From NCBI GenBank assembly GCA_003164295.1, contig PLTA01000056.1:1-64000 (forward strand): a stretch of 64,000 bases of DNA, read 5' to 3'. The position numbers and the translations under genes are program-made. The notes beneath the pieces are model-generated. The model saw only the letters and a list, made by a program, of their open reading frames with translations. It did no database searches and had not been told where the DNA came from. Origin of the DNA: Candidatus Bathyarchaeota archaeon (GTDB taxonomy: Archaea; Thermoproteota; Bathyarchaeia; Bathyarchaeales; Bathycorpusculaceae). This document shows, piece by piece, positions 10,511-19,474 of this stretch. The first letter of the stretch is position 1. The number at the start of each line of letters is the position of its first letter.

Positions 10511-10738
10511 ATGTTCACAAGCTTGAAAGATGCATTTCATATTATAGGCCTTTCATCGTTGTTTAGTGCTGTCGCTATGATGTGCTGGATTTTTTATGAC
10601 ATATCAGCACAAGGCTATTTTATTCTGGGCGAGAGCCATGCTCTGATTCGTTATTGTGAGTGTGGCTTAGTTGGTTTTAGCGTAATTTATGTAGTATATC
10701 TGCTCGTAGGCTATGTCAAGACTAAAGCTGGAGCCTAA
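10511..10738 (+). CDS. Small two-helix membrane protein
   Basis: 75 residues with hydrophobic segments at about 11-32 and 50-70 separated by a short polar loop with a Cys (IRYCECG). ATG start; no strong ribosome binding site. It has no recognised family. Several similar tiny membrane proteins occur in this window. Confidence 0.45.
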   Translation: MFTSLKDAFHIIGLSSLFSAVAMMCWIFYDISAQGYFILGESHALIRYCECGLVGFSVIYVVYLLVGYVKTKAGA

Positions 10739-10933
10739 GAATCTATGAACGCTAGAGATTCGATGCTAAACGGCTCTAACAATTTCTTATTGAATACTCT
10801 AATTAGAAATGGACCAAAATTCCGAAGTTTTCAACATTAAACGCGTCAACCAAGGATTATCCGTACAATATGTAACGATTGAGGCGACAGGCTGATTCGA
10901 AAAGTCTATGAATGTCCATCATAAAATAGATTC

Positions 10934-11434
10934 TTGAGAGTGACTTGTTTGATAACGAAAATTCTTGTGGGAGTAGACGGTTCAGTGGGCTCGGAAAAAG
11001 CGTTGGATTATGGTCTTGAAATAGCCGATAAGTTCTCTGCATCAGTTTTAATACTCAACGTTTTTCAGCTGCCTCCAGAGGTTGAATACCCACCTAACAT
11101 GGCTCAGCAGATTCCATCATCTGGATATTCTCAAGGGCCGATGGTTTACTCGCCAAATTTGGCCTCAGTAATCATGGATTTTAAAAAGGTGCATGAAGCA
11201 GTTTTATTCAAAACACTGGAGAGTGCAATCAAACTAAAGCCCAATCTTAAAATCGCCTCTGAACTTAAGGAAGGAGACGTGTCATCACAGATAGTTGAGA
11301 CTGCTGCAAACGGTGAATTTGACCTAATAGTCATAGGTCACAGAGGAGACAGCAAAATCAAAGAACTTTTTCTTGGCAGCACTAGCGAAAGAGTCGCCCA
11401 CCGAGCAAAATGTGCCGTACTAATTGCCAAATGA
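10934..11434 (+). CDS. Universal stress protein, UspA family
   Basis: A single Usp domain of about 160 residues. It starts with KILVGVDGS and ends with the ATP-binding motif G-x2-G-x9-G-S/T (GHRG, nine residues, GST), so it belongs to the nucleotide-binding branch. The listed start is TTG at 10934. TTG at 10946, giving MITKILVGVDGS, would fit the family length better, but no clear ribosome binding site decides it. Cytoplasmic, usually dimeric. A role in stress response is inferred from family only. Confidence 0.88.
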   Translation: MRVTCLITKILVGVDGSVGSEKALDYGLEIADKFSASVLILNVFQLPPEVEYPPNMAQQIPSSGYSQGPMVYSPNLASVIMDFKKVHEAVLFKTLESAIKLKPNLKIASELKEGDVSSQIVETAANGEFDLIVIGHRGDSKIKELFLGSTSERVAHRAKCAVLIAK

Positions 11435-11691
11435 AACTTTTAATTCTAAAGAGAGACAAATTAGATTTTAATCTTCTAGCTCCTTTAATTATGTGCCTAA
11501 CTTTCTGAACCTAAGGAATACGACTAAACCCAAACTCTGACCTAACCTCTTCTTCCTCTCTCTCTCACACACGCCTCCGCACAAAATCGCAACACAATAC
11601 GAAAAGTTGACAATTAATACAAATCCAGGGTTCATAAGGCTATAAAGTCTGAATTTTCAATAGAGTTTCAGAAAATTCGAGAGAGAGAAAA

Positions 11692-13356
11692 ATGAAAATA
11701 CATAATTTAAAAACCACACTACATTTCATAAACTTCAAAAGGATTACAAAACCGGCAGTACTGTCCATCAGCCTACTCCTCATCATAAGCACATTAACAG
11801 CACTCTCAACCACCACAGTTAAAGGTACATCAACAAATTCGACATCCCCAAATCTAGTGAATAATGCAGTATGGATTGAGGATAATTCTTATTGGTTGGG
11901 GCAAGCACCGTTATCGGCAAGTTCAATAGATTCTACAGTTGCAACTCTTGCTGAAAATAACATAAAATATGTATTTCTTAATGTTGGCGTAGATGACTAT
12001 TGGAACCAAAATGGGGCACTTGAAATAACTCTTGTTGAATCTAATTCAACGTATCAAACATTTATCGATTTGTGTCACGCGCAAGGCATTGAAGTTTTGG
12101 CTTGGATGGAGAATGAACAATCGTTAAACTTTACACCATTGAACTGGAATACGCTATATACAGTTTATAACAGTGTGTTAGCCATAGGTTTTGACGGAAT
12201 AAATTCAGACATAGAGCAAAGCTATAACACGGCAACAGGTACTCAGCAAAACTATATAGATTTTAACAACAATGCAACAGTCTATTTTAATGCAGAAGGT
12301 AAATTATGGATGCCTGACGTCGCGTATTACGATTCAGGAACAAACGCAGCTTATTCACAAATAAATCAGTATTTGCACGTTAACGCTATAGTTCTGATGT
12401 TTTACGGTTCTGAAAGCTTATTTGAATCTTCAAGTGCATCAGCATTTTGGAATGAGGAATTTACACCCGCACCGGCCTCACCGTTGATTTTGGGAATATT
12501 TTGCGATGTTAGTTCTGGGACTTATATTGATTCATGGCAATTTCAACAGTGCGCAAATTTAATAAATAATTATCCACCGACGACAAACTTGGAAGGAGTT
12601 TCACTTTGGTTATATGAATGCGTTGTTGACCACAATTCTTGGGGTGCATTTGATAATCTAATAAATCAATTTATACCAGCCCAAACACAATCAGCAACAC
12701 CAACACCATTTGCGCCAATAGTTACTGCAATTGCAACAATCAATCAAGTTCAAACAGCTTCAAATCAAGCCTTATCGGGGTCATCGTTAGAATTAACCTG
12801 GAAGTCCCAGCCTACATCAGGTGACATGTTAGCGTTGACAGTATGTGTATATGACGGCTTTGACTCCGTTTCAGGCATAAGTGAACCAGGTGTAACTTGG
12901 ACAAAAACAACATCTATAACTAACGGTCCAGTTGATAGCGAAATATGGAGCGCTCTAACCGTCGGCTCATCAGCAGCAACAACTTTAACTATAGATTATA
13001 TCGGCTCCGTACCATCATCCGCGACGGCGTGCGAGTACTCGGCGGGTTCACCAACAACTTGGAAAGTTGATCAAACAGAAACCAACGTTGGATTTAATAC
13101 AATCGGGTCTACAGGACAAATAACAACCACACAACCAGACGTGGTAATTGTGGGTTCATTGGCTTTTGATTCATCAGGTCAAACAAACACCGGGCTGTTC
13201 ACAATGTTAGGCGGCTCGGAATACCACTGGACACTGAGCGAAGCATACCTGCAATACTTCACAACTTCTACAGGAACATACCAAGCCCAAACGTCACTTG
13301 CGCCTTATTTCTTTTCTGGATGCATCGCCTCATACGTACCCGCATCAATAACCTGA
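11692..13356 (+). CDS. Secreted GH18-like TIM-barrel protein with C-terminal beta domain
   Basis: 554 residues. A signal peptide lies at about 15-38, then a barrel domain to about residue 335. The barrel has AWMENE near residue 138 and DGINSDIE near 168-175, which lines up with the glycoside hydrolase 18 motif DGxDxDxE: the acidic end (D..E) is kept and the middle Asp is Asn. After a short linker comes a beta-rich domain of about 200 residues shared almost unchanged with the paralogue at 19475. A GA-rich leader (GAGAGAGA) precedes the ATG in both copies. It is possibly a glycan hydrolase or lectin at the surface. It is followed by an out-of-frame Pro/Thr-rich tail. Confidence 0.72.
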   Translation: MKIHNLKTTLHFINFKRITKPAVLSISLLLIISTLTALSTTTVKGTSTNSTSPNLVNNAVWIEDNSYWLGQAPLSASSIDSTVATLAENNIKYVFLNVGVDDYWNQNGALEITLVESNSTYQTFIDLCHAQGIEVLAWMENEQSLNFTPLNWNTLYTVYNSVLAIGFDGINSDIEQSYNTATGTQQNYIDFNNNATVYFNAEGKLWMPDVAYYDSGTNAAYSQINQYLHVNAIVLMFYGSESLFESSSASAFWNEEFTPAPASPLILGIFCDVSSGTYIDSWQFQQCANLINNYPPTTNLEGVSLWLYECVVDHNSWGAFDNLINQFIPAQTQSATPTPFAPIVTAIATINQVQTASNQALSGSSLELTWKSQPTSGDMLALTVCVYDGFDSVSGISEPGVTWTKTTSITNGPVDSEIWSALTVGSSAATTLTIDYIGSVPSSATACEYSAGSPTTWKVDQTETNVGFNTIGSTGQITTTQPDVVIVGSLAFDSSGQTNTGLFTMLGGSEYHWTLSEAYLQYFTTSTGTYQAQTSLAPYFFSGCIASYVPASIT

Positions 13357-13361
13357 GTTAA

Positions 13362-13523
13362 CCGACGCCAACAATTTCTCCACAACCGACTTCAACTCCA
13401 CTACCAACACCGTCACCAATTGCAACACCAGCACCTACACCAACCCCAACTCCCACACCATCCCCAACACCTCAACCAACCGCTTCACCAACTCCAACAC
13501 CTAAGCCGAAAACCAGACGCTAA
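13362..13523 (+). pseudogene. Out-of-frame Pro/Thr-rich tail of the GH18-like gene
   Basis: Directly after the TGA stop, the -1 frame encodes about 53 residues of [13 protein letters not shown] type ending in KPKTRR and TAA. A TAA at 13359-13361 blocks this frame from the upstream side, so the tail cannot be reached by one simple frameshift at the stop. The second GH18-like gene has the same arrangement. It is most likely a decayed cell-wall stalk whose membrane anchor is lost. Confidence 0.55.
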
Positions 13524-13750
13524 AAACTAAATTTACACAATTCTTTTTTTTAAAAATAGAAACTCTGCCAAGTTTCAGTAACACTTGAAGGTATTTTTGG
13601 GGCGTCCTGCCTATAAATTCCCAGTGTAGAGCTTATCGTGGCTTAAGGTTGGAAAATTGGTTACGCCCCTTAATTTTAAAATTAAAAAAAGAAAAAGATA
13701 CAGTATAAATGTGCTTCTGGGCGCAAGTCCTTTCGACTTCGCCACCCCAG

Positions 13751-13969
13751 TTACACCTTTACACCTCCGCTTCTTGGCGGATTAAGTTTTTTAACTGTTC
13801 GCTTAGAATCGTAAGTTAATGCTTTTCGAGGTCTGCTGATTTCTATGAGTACCTTAGGAGTTCCATTTCTCAAGCGGTACTTATCGTCAAGCTCAAAATT
13901 CTTCAACAAAACCAACTGTTCAGGCTCAGCGAAAGAATGAAAATCCATCTTGACGCCCTCTGATTTCAC
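13751..13969 (-). CDS. Doubtful small ORF, perhaps a gene remnant
   Basis: 72 codons from a GTG, ending in a basic PPRSGGVKV tail. No ribosome binding site is seen. Upstream, another frame reads plausibly (IIREAKASEIRGRQDGF), which suggests a frameshifted relic of a longer protein. Not recognised. It lies beside other decayed genes. Confidence 0.2.
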   Translation of the reverse strand: MKSEGVKMDFHSFAEPEQLVLLKNFELDDKYRLRNGTPKVLIEISRPRKALTYDSKRTVKKLNPPRSGGVKV

Positions 13970-14172
13970 TGGCTTTAGCTTCTCGGATAATTTTCAATTT
14001 TTCGGGTTAACTGAGAAGACTTCAATTTGAAACCTCACTCTCAGCTTTACTGGGGTGCGGTTGAGTTTTTGGCTCCGAAACCCTGTATAACATATATATT
14101 TCCCTCATCGCACAAAGGAGCGTGTCCCACTGTTCCTTTTTGGCATTTTATGCAGTTTTTTTATGCTCTCCA

Positions 14173-14881
14173 TCAATCAAACCAAGAATTATAGAAATGA
14201 ATTTTGAAATGCCAAGATTCAAGCTCGTCACAGCAAAAATGCTCAGGCACAATTTCAACAAACAGCTCTGTAGCTCGTTTCCCAAAGATTTCTATGCCAT
14301 TATTCCACAAATCCGCATTTTTCTCAATGACATCTTTGAGACGGGCTGGGAGCGTATTTATCAACTATTTCTTGAAACATTCTCAAGACGCTTTCTTTCT
14401 GGTTCGTCAAAGAGTTAATATCAATTCTTGTCTCAGACTTTACCAGGTCAGCCAACTCTGAGGCTAATGTCCTACTTTGCGTTTCAACTAACAAGGCTTC
14501 GAGGACCAAAAATCCCCTTTGCCGCTTTTATGCTCCAAATCTTTTAGGCGACCAAGCTCAGGCAAAACAGCAGTCTCATTAATCAGCGAATTAGTCTTGA
14601 ACATAATATTCAAGGCCGTGCTTAGCCAGCTCATTACACGCTGTAAGAAAACGCAGACTTCTTTGACGATAAATCTGTTCACACCTATTCATGACTTCAA
14701 CAAAACTTAATTCGGCTTAATATCTGCAAAATCAGTTGTCAAGTTGCGCGGCTTCAAAATCATTGCAGATAGTGCGCTTAGAGTACGCGTTTTTCTGGGT
14801 TAATTCCCTAACAATTTCGGCTTGAGAAAACCCTAAACCTTCCACCTTTAAAGATTCTAAGCGTCTTTTGACAACTTCCAT
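14173..14881 (-). pseudogene. Broken gene with N-terminal helix-turn-helix
   Basis: Reading on the minus strand from ATG 14881, the first 49 codons give a helix-turn-helix-like protein (RRLESLKVEGLGFSQAEIV, then SKRTICNDFE) that ends at TGA 14732-14734. Below it, the same line continues in changing frames: VEVMNRCEQIYRQRS to HGLEYYVQD, then LVETQSRTLASELADLVKSE, then DVIEKNADLWNNGIEIFGKR. At least three stops or frameshifts separate them, so a single regulator or element gene of about 230 residues has decayed here. The parts are still readable, so decay is recent. Confidence 0.6.
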
Positions 14882-15753
14882 AGTTTACTGACACTAAATT
14901 TTGACTGTTTCCTGAGGGCTTTTGTTCGTTTATGAAGTATACTGAATCCCGCACTCCGCAACTTTTGGTGAAGGGAGCGAAGACTGGTAGGAGCATTGGA
15001 GCGATGGCTCGTCATGTAAGTGGCAAATATTTTTCCGCAGAAAATATAGCCTATCACCTAAAAAACTATCGGTTATTTTCAGACCCCGAAAAAATAACAT
15101 AAAGAAAACAAACTTTCACTTTTCGATTCATCATTGCAAAATTCAACAACAAAAAAAGCATGATAATTCAAGCTTTATAAAAATCCGACCAAAAACCATT
15201 TGACTTTCAAAGCTGATCAGCCCTTCAATTGCAACTTTCTTGCAAACAAATACAAAAATTTCTCTAACTATACCGCTATTAAACTCCGGCTATGGAAGGC
15301 CAACCGCATCAAAACAAAAATACGATAGGGAGATAGGTGTTTTTTCATGGGCGAGCCAGCGATGAAGTCAAAGAAATCACATATTTTGTGAAAAACTTGT
15401 TTTAATTTAAACAAGATTAAGAGCGTACATCATGATTTTGTGAAACACTAAAGATGACGAATGGGCTAAAATCAGAAGAGTGTTTTGATATATTGTGTTT
15501 TTGGAAATATGACTTAAATGTTTTGTGGCGATTTTCCTGTTTAAGGAGAAAATTAGTGCGGTTGATTGGAAGACTTCACTATCACTTTCGAAGGAAAGAG
15601 TTAAAAGAATGTTAATCAAATGTGTAAGAGTTGAATTAAATTTTAATTCAAACTTGTTTAATACAGCTTCCAGTTTGCTGCGTGTTATGCAGGAAATTGA
15701 TTGTTCGTGAAATCAATGTAACAAGGAAAAAACATGTAGAAAGGTGAACTAAA
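14882..15753. other. Intergenic region with no supported gene
   Basis: About 870 AT-rich bases. Short frames on both strands lack ribosome binding sites and show no family features. It ends with AGGTGA at 15743-15748, the binding site of the small Cys-containing gene. Confidence 0.4.
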
Positions 15754-15963
15754 ATGAGTCAAAAAACCACAGATGAAATTCGAAAACTTTTAAACAATGC
15801 TGACCTAGATTTTGAGTCAGTAGAAAATAGGGCGTTGAACAATTATCTTCCAAAAATATTTAATAGCTGCCCATTTACAGAGGAGATATGTACAAAAAAA
15901 CAATGCATGGACTGTGCGGTCTCTGCAAACGCGTATAAACCAAATAACTACGCGAAAATATAA
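15754..15963 (+). CDS. Small protein with a cysteine cluster
   Basis: 69 residues with four Cys in the second half (SCPFTEEICTKKQCMDC), spaced so that they could bind a metal or an Fe-S cluster. An AGGTGA ribosome binding site about six bases before the ATG strongly supports translation. The N-terminal half is charged and helical. The family is not recognised. It stands alone upstream of the sugar amidotransferase. Confidence 0.55.
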   Translation: MSQKTTDEIRKLLNNADLDFESVENRALNNYLPKIFNSCPFTEEICTKKQCMDCAVSANAYKPNNYAKI

Positions 15964-16303
15964 AAATCAAGGTAATCTCTTGGGAAAATACGACCTATTT
16001 GTAGTTTTAGTTTCTAATTTTTAAAATTAATTTTTTATTGAGCTGGCTTGTCCCTAAATTTGAAAGTTTAGTTTCGATTTGGAGTTCATGTATTTTTTGA
16101 GTGAAGGTCTACGAGTAACGTTCAAGACTGAGAAGGTGACACCTCAGCCGGACATGATTAATCGAGACCCAAGACATCCTCTTTAAGACCATTGGCTTAA
16201 CATTTTCTAAACACTTACTGAACGCTCGCTTTCACGTTATCTGTTCTGGGATTTATGGAAATCCTCAATAGGACCCCATTAATTAACACGTGGATTGGTT
16301 GAT
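15964..16303. other. Intergenic region
   Basis: About 340 bases with no open frame of note and no recognisable RNA. It probably carries the promoter of the amidotransferase gene. Confidence 0.35.
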
Positions 16304-17431
16304 ATGTCTCAACAGGTTTGCACGCGCTGTGTACTTCCGGATTCCTTTCCACGGTTGACATTCGATAGTCGAGGCGTCTGCTCAATATGCAGAGAGCATG
16401 ATAAATGGACCGCTGGATGGAAATCTAGGCTTCCTGAACAGGGGAAAATATTGGACAAGATTTGCACGAAAGTGAAAAATAAACACAAGGAGTTCGACGC
16501 ACTTGTCCCTTACTCAGGAGGCAAAGACAGCAGCTTTGTTCTCTATACGGCAAAGAAGGAATTAGGACTTAATTGCTTAGCCTACACTTTAGATAATGGA
16601 TACCTTTCAGAATATGCCAAAAGCAATATTGATAAAACCTGTAGAAAGCTCGGAGTGGAACACATCTACTACCATTTTAACCCCGAACTCATGAATCGCC
16701 TTTATGCTTTATTCGTCAGAAAAACCGGTTACCCATGTTCTGCATGCATGAGAGGAATAGCAGTGGGAACAGTTAAGCTGGCAGACCTATATGATATTCC
16801 ACTTATTGTAAGCGGTACTTCATTTAGAACAGAATTGCCACTCTCCCGGGAGATGATTGAAACTGGTTCATTATGCCATGTGCGTGGTGTTCTCAAGAAT
16901 GAACCAATAAGTGTTGAATGCAAAAGGATGTTATCTAGCCCAAGCATGAAAAGAAAACTTGGTAACATGCTTTTTCGTTTGACAGGAACTAAGGGTCCAT
17001 TTACTTATGCTTTATTCAACCTTTCTGACTACATCGATTGGAACTACAACACTATTTTTGAGACAATCAGAAAAGAACTTGACTGGACAGCACCTGAAGA
17101 AGCCGAGCACATGGACTGCCTTATTCACCCTATCCAAAAATACATTCAAATTCGCCGTTTCCCCGACTTAGACATGGATCGGCTTAGATTCGCAAGACTC
17201 ATCATGGCTGGTCAAATGACAAGAGAAGAAGCTCTTCACAAATTGGAAAAACCAATAACACAATGTCCCGAATCGACATTAAATTTATTTCTAAAAGACA
17301 TAGAAATGAGCAAAGAGGAATTCGACAAATACATCGACATGGGTCCAAGACATCTCCAATACGATTTACCAACTATCATGGAAAAAATTATGCGAAAAGT
17401 TCTTCCTGTCTCAAATGCTGGAAAATACTAA
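16304..17431 (+). CDS. N-acetyl sugar amidotransferase, PP-loop ATPase family (WbpG/PseA type)
   Basis: 375 residues. The N-terminal zinc-type cluster is CTRCVLPDSFP ... CSICREH, followed by the PP-loop YSGGKDSS near residue 76 that binds ATP, and a second Cys pair (YPCSACMRG) near residue 145. This matches the N-acetyl sugar amidotransferase family, which adenylates a sugar acid or keto group and adds ammonia to make acetamidino or amide sugars for surface glycans. ATG at 16304 is preferred over TTG at 16295. The usual HisH/HisF-like ammonia-supplying partners are not in the window. It lies between the two surface-protein blocks. Confidence 0.8.
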   Translation: MSQQVCTRCVLPDSFPRLTFDSRGVCSICREHDKWTAGWKSRLPEQGKILDKICTKVKNKHKEFDALVPYSGGKDSSFVLYTAKKELGLNCLAYTLDNGYLSEYAKSNIDKTCRKLGVEHIYYHFNPELMNRLYALFVRKTGYPCSACMRGIAVGTVKLADLYDIPLIVSGTSFRTELPLSREMIETGSLCHVRGVLKNEPISVECKRMLSSPSMKRKLGNMLFRLTGTKGPFTYALFNLSDYIDWNYNTIFETIRKELDWTAPEEAEHMDCLIHPIQKYIQIRRFPDLDMDRLRFARLIMAGQMTREEALHKLEKPITQCPESTLNLFLKDIEMSKEEFDKYIDMGPRHLQYDLPTIMEKIMRKVLPVSNAGKY

Positions 17432-17505
17432 ATTAAAAAATGGTTTTATGAGTGTAGCAATATATAGGAATTGGAGCATACATTTTTGAAAGGAGAGACA
17501 ATTAA

Positions 17506-17694
17506 ATGGAAACAGACATAAGTGAGCAGTACAAACGCTTAGCTCGGAAGGTGAAGGTTATGGGAGTCTTTTCCGCGCTTTGTGGCGTAGGCTGTCTGAT
17601 AGTGGCTGCGATTAACCAGCAGACTCCGCTCGCCTTCTTTATTTTGCCTGGTATAAGCTTTTTGGGCATAGGCTTGGTTCTGATCGCAGAATAA
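17506..17694 (+). CDS. Small two-helix membrane protein
   Basis: 62 residues with hydrophobic segments at about 18-36 and 41-60 and a charged N-terminus (SEQYKRLARKVK). A GGAG ribosome binding site ten bases upstream supports the start. This is the strongest supported of the tiny membrane genes in this stretch. No family is recognised. Confidence 0.55.
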   Translation: METDISEQYKRLARKVKVMGVFSALCGVGCLIVAAINQQTPLAFFILPGISFLGIGLVLIAE

Positions 17695-17759
17695 GCCCTC
17701 ATGCACACGATTCGTGTGCTCTGCCCAAGGATACAGATTGGATAACCTTTTAGTTTCCA

Positions 17760-17921
17760 ATGAAGCTCTTCATAGCAATCATCTTTGTAGTGAAGCTTAG
17801 CGTTACCCCAAAAGATGTGAAGAAAACTTTTAACATCATTGTCGTTATTAATGTCGTTGGCGAATTGCTCCTTTTAATAAGTTTTGTTGAGTTGGATCTA
17901 TGGAGTAGCAATTCAGTTTAG
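17760..17921 (+). CDS. Possible 53-residue membrane protein
   Basis: ATG to TAG, 53 residues with two hydrophobic stretches (KLFIAIIFVVKLSV and FNIIVVINVVGELLLLISFV) separated by a basic loop. The ribosome binding site is weak. It could be real or a chance frame. It follows another tiny membrane gene. Confidence 0.3.
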   Translation: MKLFIAIIFVVKLSVTPKDVKKTFNIIVVINVVGELLLLISFVELDLWSSNSV

Positions 17922-18041
17922 TGAAGTTGCCCGATGCTGCCTTTTATCAGCAAAAAATCCTTGCAATCTTCCTTTGTAATCGAAAAAGTCTTGGCAGTCA
18001 CAATCTGCCAATTTGTATGTGAACAAAGATACAATTTTTTA

Positions 18042-18530
18042 TCAAAATTGAAAATCCTTGTAGGCGTTCCCATGCCTAAACACATACCCTCTACCTGTTT
18101 TTTGTTTTGAACCAGTTTTGTTTTTGCGTTTGTAGGCTATGGCTGTGAAGATTGAAATTATGACTGCTGCGACGATTATGGCGGCTAAAAGCAGTAGATT
18201 TAATGTTGTTGAGGGTGTCTTTGATGGCGATGCTGTAGGATCGTTTGTTGGGGTTAGTTGATGATTTAGGATCTGTTGTAGGCGTCGGCGTCGCTTAGAA
18301 CTCTTTGTTGGAGTAGGTGTCACTTTAATATCAGTGTTTGGAGTTGACGTTGTTGTAAGCGTTTGCATTGTTGTGGGTGTTGGAGTGGGTGTTGATGACG
18401 AATGTTGTCGTTAATGAGTTGTCGGTTGAAAATGCGTTAAACTGGTAGGTTTGGCCTGAAAATAAGATAACAGTCCTGCCGCACCGTCAGTTGTTATGGA
18501 TTCAATGTGATAGCCGGCGTTTGGGGTATT
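18042..18530 (-). pseudogene. Remnant of a stalked surface protein (third repeat-protein copy)
   Basis: On the minus strand from about 18530, frames show a decayed InlB-type repeat (NAGYHIESITTDG), then frameshifted remains of the repeat end and stalk. An open part from 18368 follows with a Thr/Pro-rich stalk broken by KSSKRRRRL, a transmembrane helix (LNLLLLAAIIVAAVIISIFT) and a basic tail. It is the same architecture as the intact surface proteins at 7911 and 22022, but with a different anchor. Only the last quarter survives. Confidence 0.6.
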
Positions 18531-18540
18531 AGTTGACATA

Positions 18541-18868
18541 AAAGTAGGCGTATACGATACTTTAGCTTATTAGAACCCGAATGAGCAAGGTAAAAAAAGG
18601 TTAGGGTATAACCTTGTGATGATTAAACTGGTTTGTGGGCTTTTTGTCTGGGCATTGGTTTTTTGTCTATACAGTATATGAACCATCCAAGCAAAAGTGC
18701 TAAAGTGGCATAAGGTAATACGATGAATGTGGCTATTTTTTTTCGTTTAGACACATTTGTTCAACCTGACATTGATTACTGTTCAAACTTAAAATAAGGT
18801 TTGTTGAGAAGCGTACTTTGCAAAATTGTCAATTCTTATAACAATTATTAATATTTCATTCTCCAACC
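18541..18868. other. Intergenic region
   Basis: About 330 bases between the surface-protein remnant and a tiny gene. There is no supported gene; a short frame on the minus strand near 18610-18750 reads as a hydrophobic stretch, but no start is clear. Confidence 0.3.
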
Positions 18869-19048
18869 ATGTTTCTGGAACAATTTGTTAAGCAACGTGT
18901 AATTCAGGGATTTCTCAGATACCCGCTCCTTCGGCTAATGATAGTCAATTTAGCTGCAACTATCTTCAGTCTAATAGGAGCCGCCGGCAACATAGTCACG
19001 GCTAAAAAAATAACACGAAAACGTTTAAAGGAAGACAAATACTGTTGA
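18869..19048 (+). CDS. Possible 59-residue membrane protein
   Basis: ATG to TGA, 59 residues. A basic N-terminus precedes one hydrophobic segment (LMIVNLAATIFSLIGAAGNIV), followed by a strongly basic tail (AKKITRKRLKED). The composition looks protein-like and the topology is sensible. There is no clear ribosome binding site. Not recognised. Confidence 0.35.
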   Translation: MFLEQFVKQRVIQGFLRYPLLRLMIVNLAATIFSLIGAAGNIVTAKKITRKRLKEDKYC

Positions 19049-19195
19049 ACCTTTCAAAGTTAATTCTTGTCCGCGCCGGAAATCAATTAAAACAGTTTAG
19101 TTTAACGTTCAAATGAACAACAGAAGACAAGAAGTCCAAAAACTTAATTACGGATTCATTGACTCCCGATAATTTGATGTTGTTAGTATCTGTTT

Positions 19196-19390
19196 TTGAA
19201 AAAACATGAACTCAAGATGAAAAATGGGCAACTTTTCATTTTGACTGCTTGTTTGCTTGACTTATTAGTTTTTATAATATTACTTGTGTGTTTTCTTTAC
19301 AGGCATGCGCTATATTATTTATGGGGCAAAAGTGACTTCGCAAAGCTTGTTAAATTGTCTTCGCGAGCGTGTGTTGAAGTTGACAAGTAA
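19196..19390 (+). CDS. Doubtful small membrane ORF
   Basis: 64 codons from TTG with one hydrophobic segment (LFILTACLLDLLVFIILLV). It ends 84 bases before the GH18-like gene. The start is weak and it could be a chance frame in the leader region. Confidence 0.22.
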   Translation: MKKHELKMKNGQLFILTACLLDLLVFIILLVCFLYRHALYYLWGKSDFAKLVKLSSRACVEVDK

Positions 19391-19474
19391 CGTTAATTGG
19401 TTTTTCAAAAAGCTATAAAATTGGTGCTCTCGATAGAACGCTTCAATAATTTAATAGAGAGAGAGAGAAAAAAA

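Noticed and set aside
14122..14710. Plus-strand frames opposite the broken HTH gene
   Set aside because: They follow the AT-rich antisense of the pseudogene and lack starts with ribosome binding sites.
14857..15057. Minus-strand 66-codon frame upstream of the broken HTH gene
   Set aside because: No ribosome binding site and random composition; overlaps the HTH start region.
19397..19474. Upstream extension of the second GH18-like gene
   Set aside because: The paralogue starts at the position matching ATG 19475, right after the same GA-repeat leader, and the extension has no signal-peptide logic.
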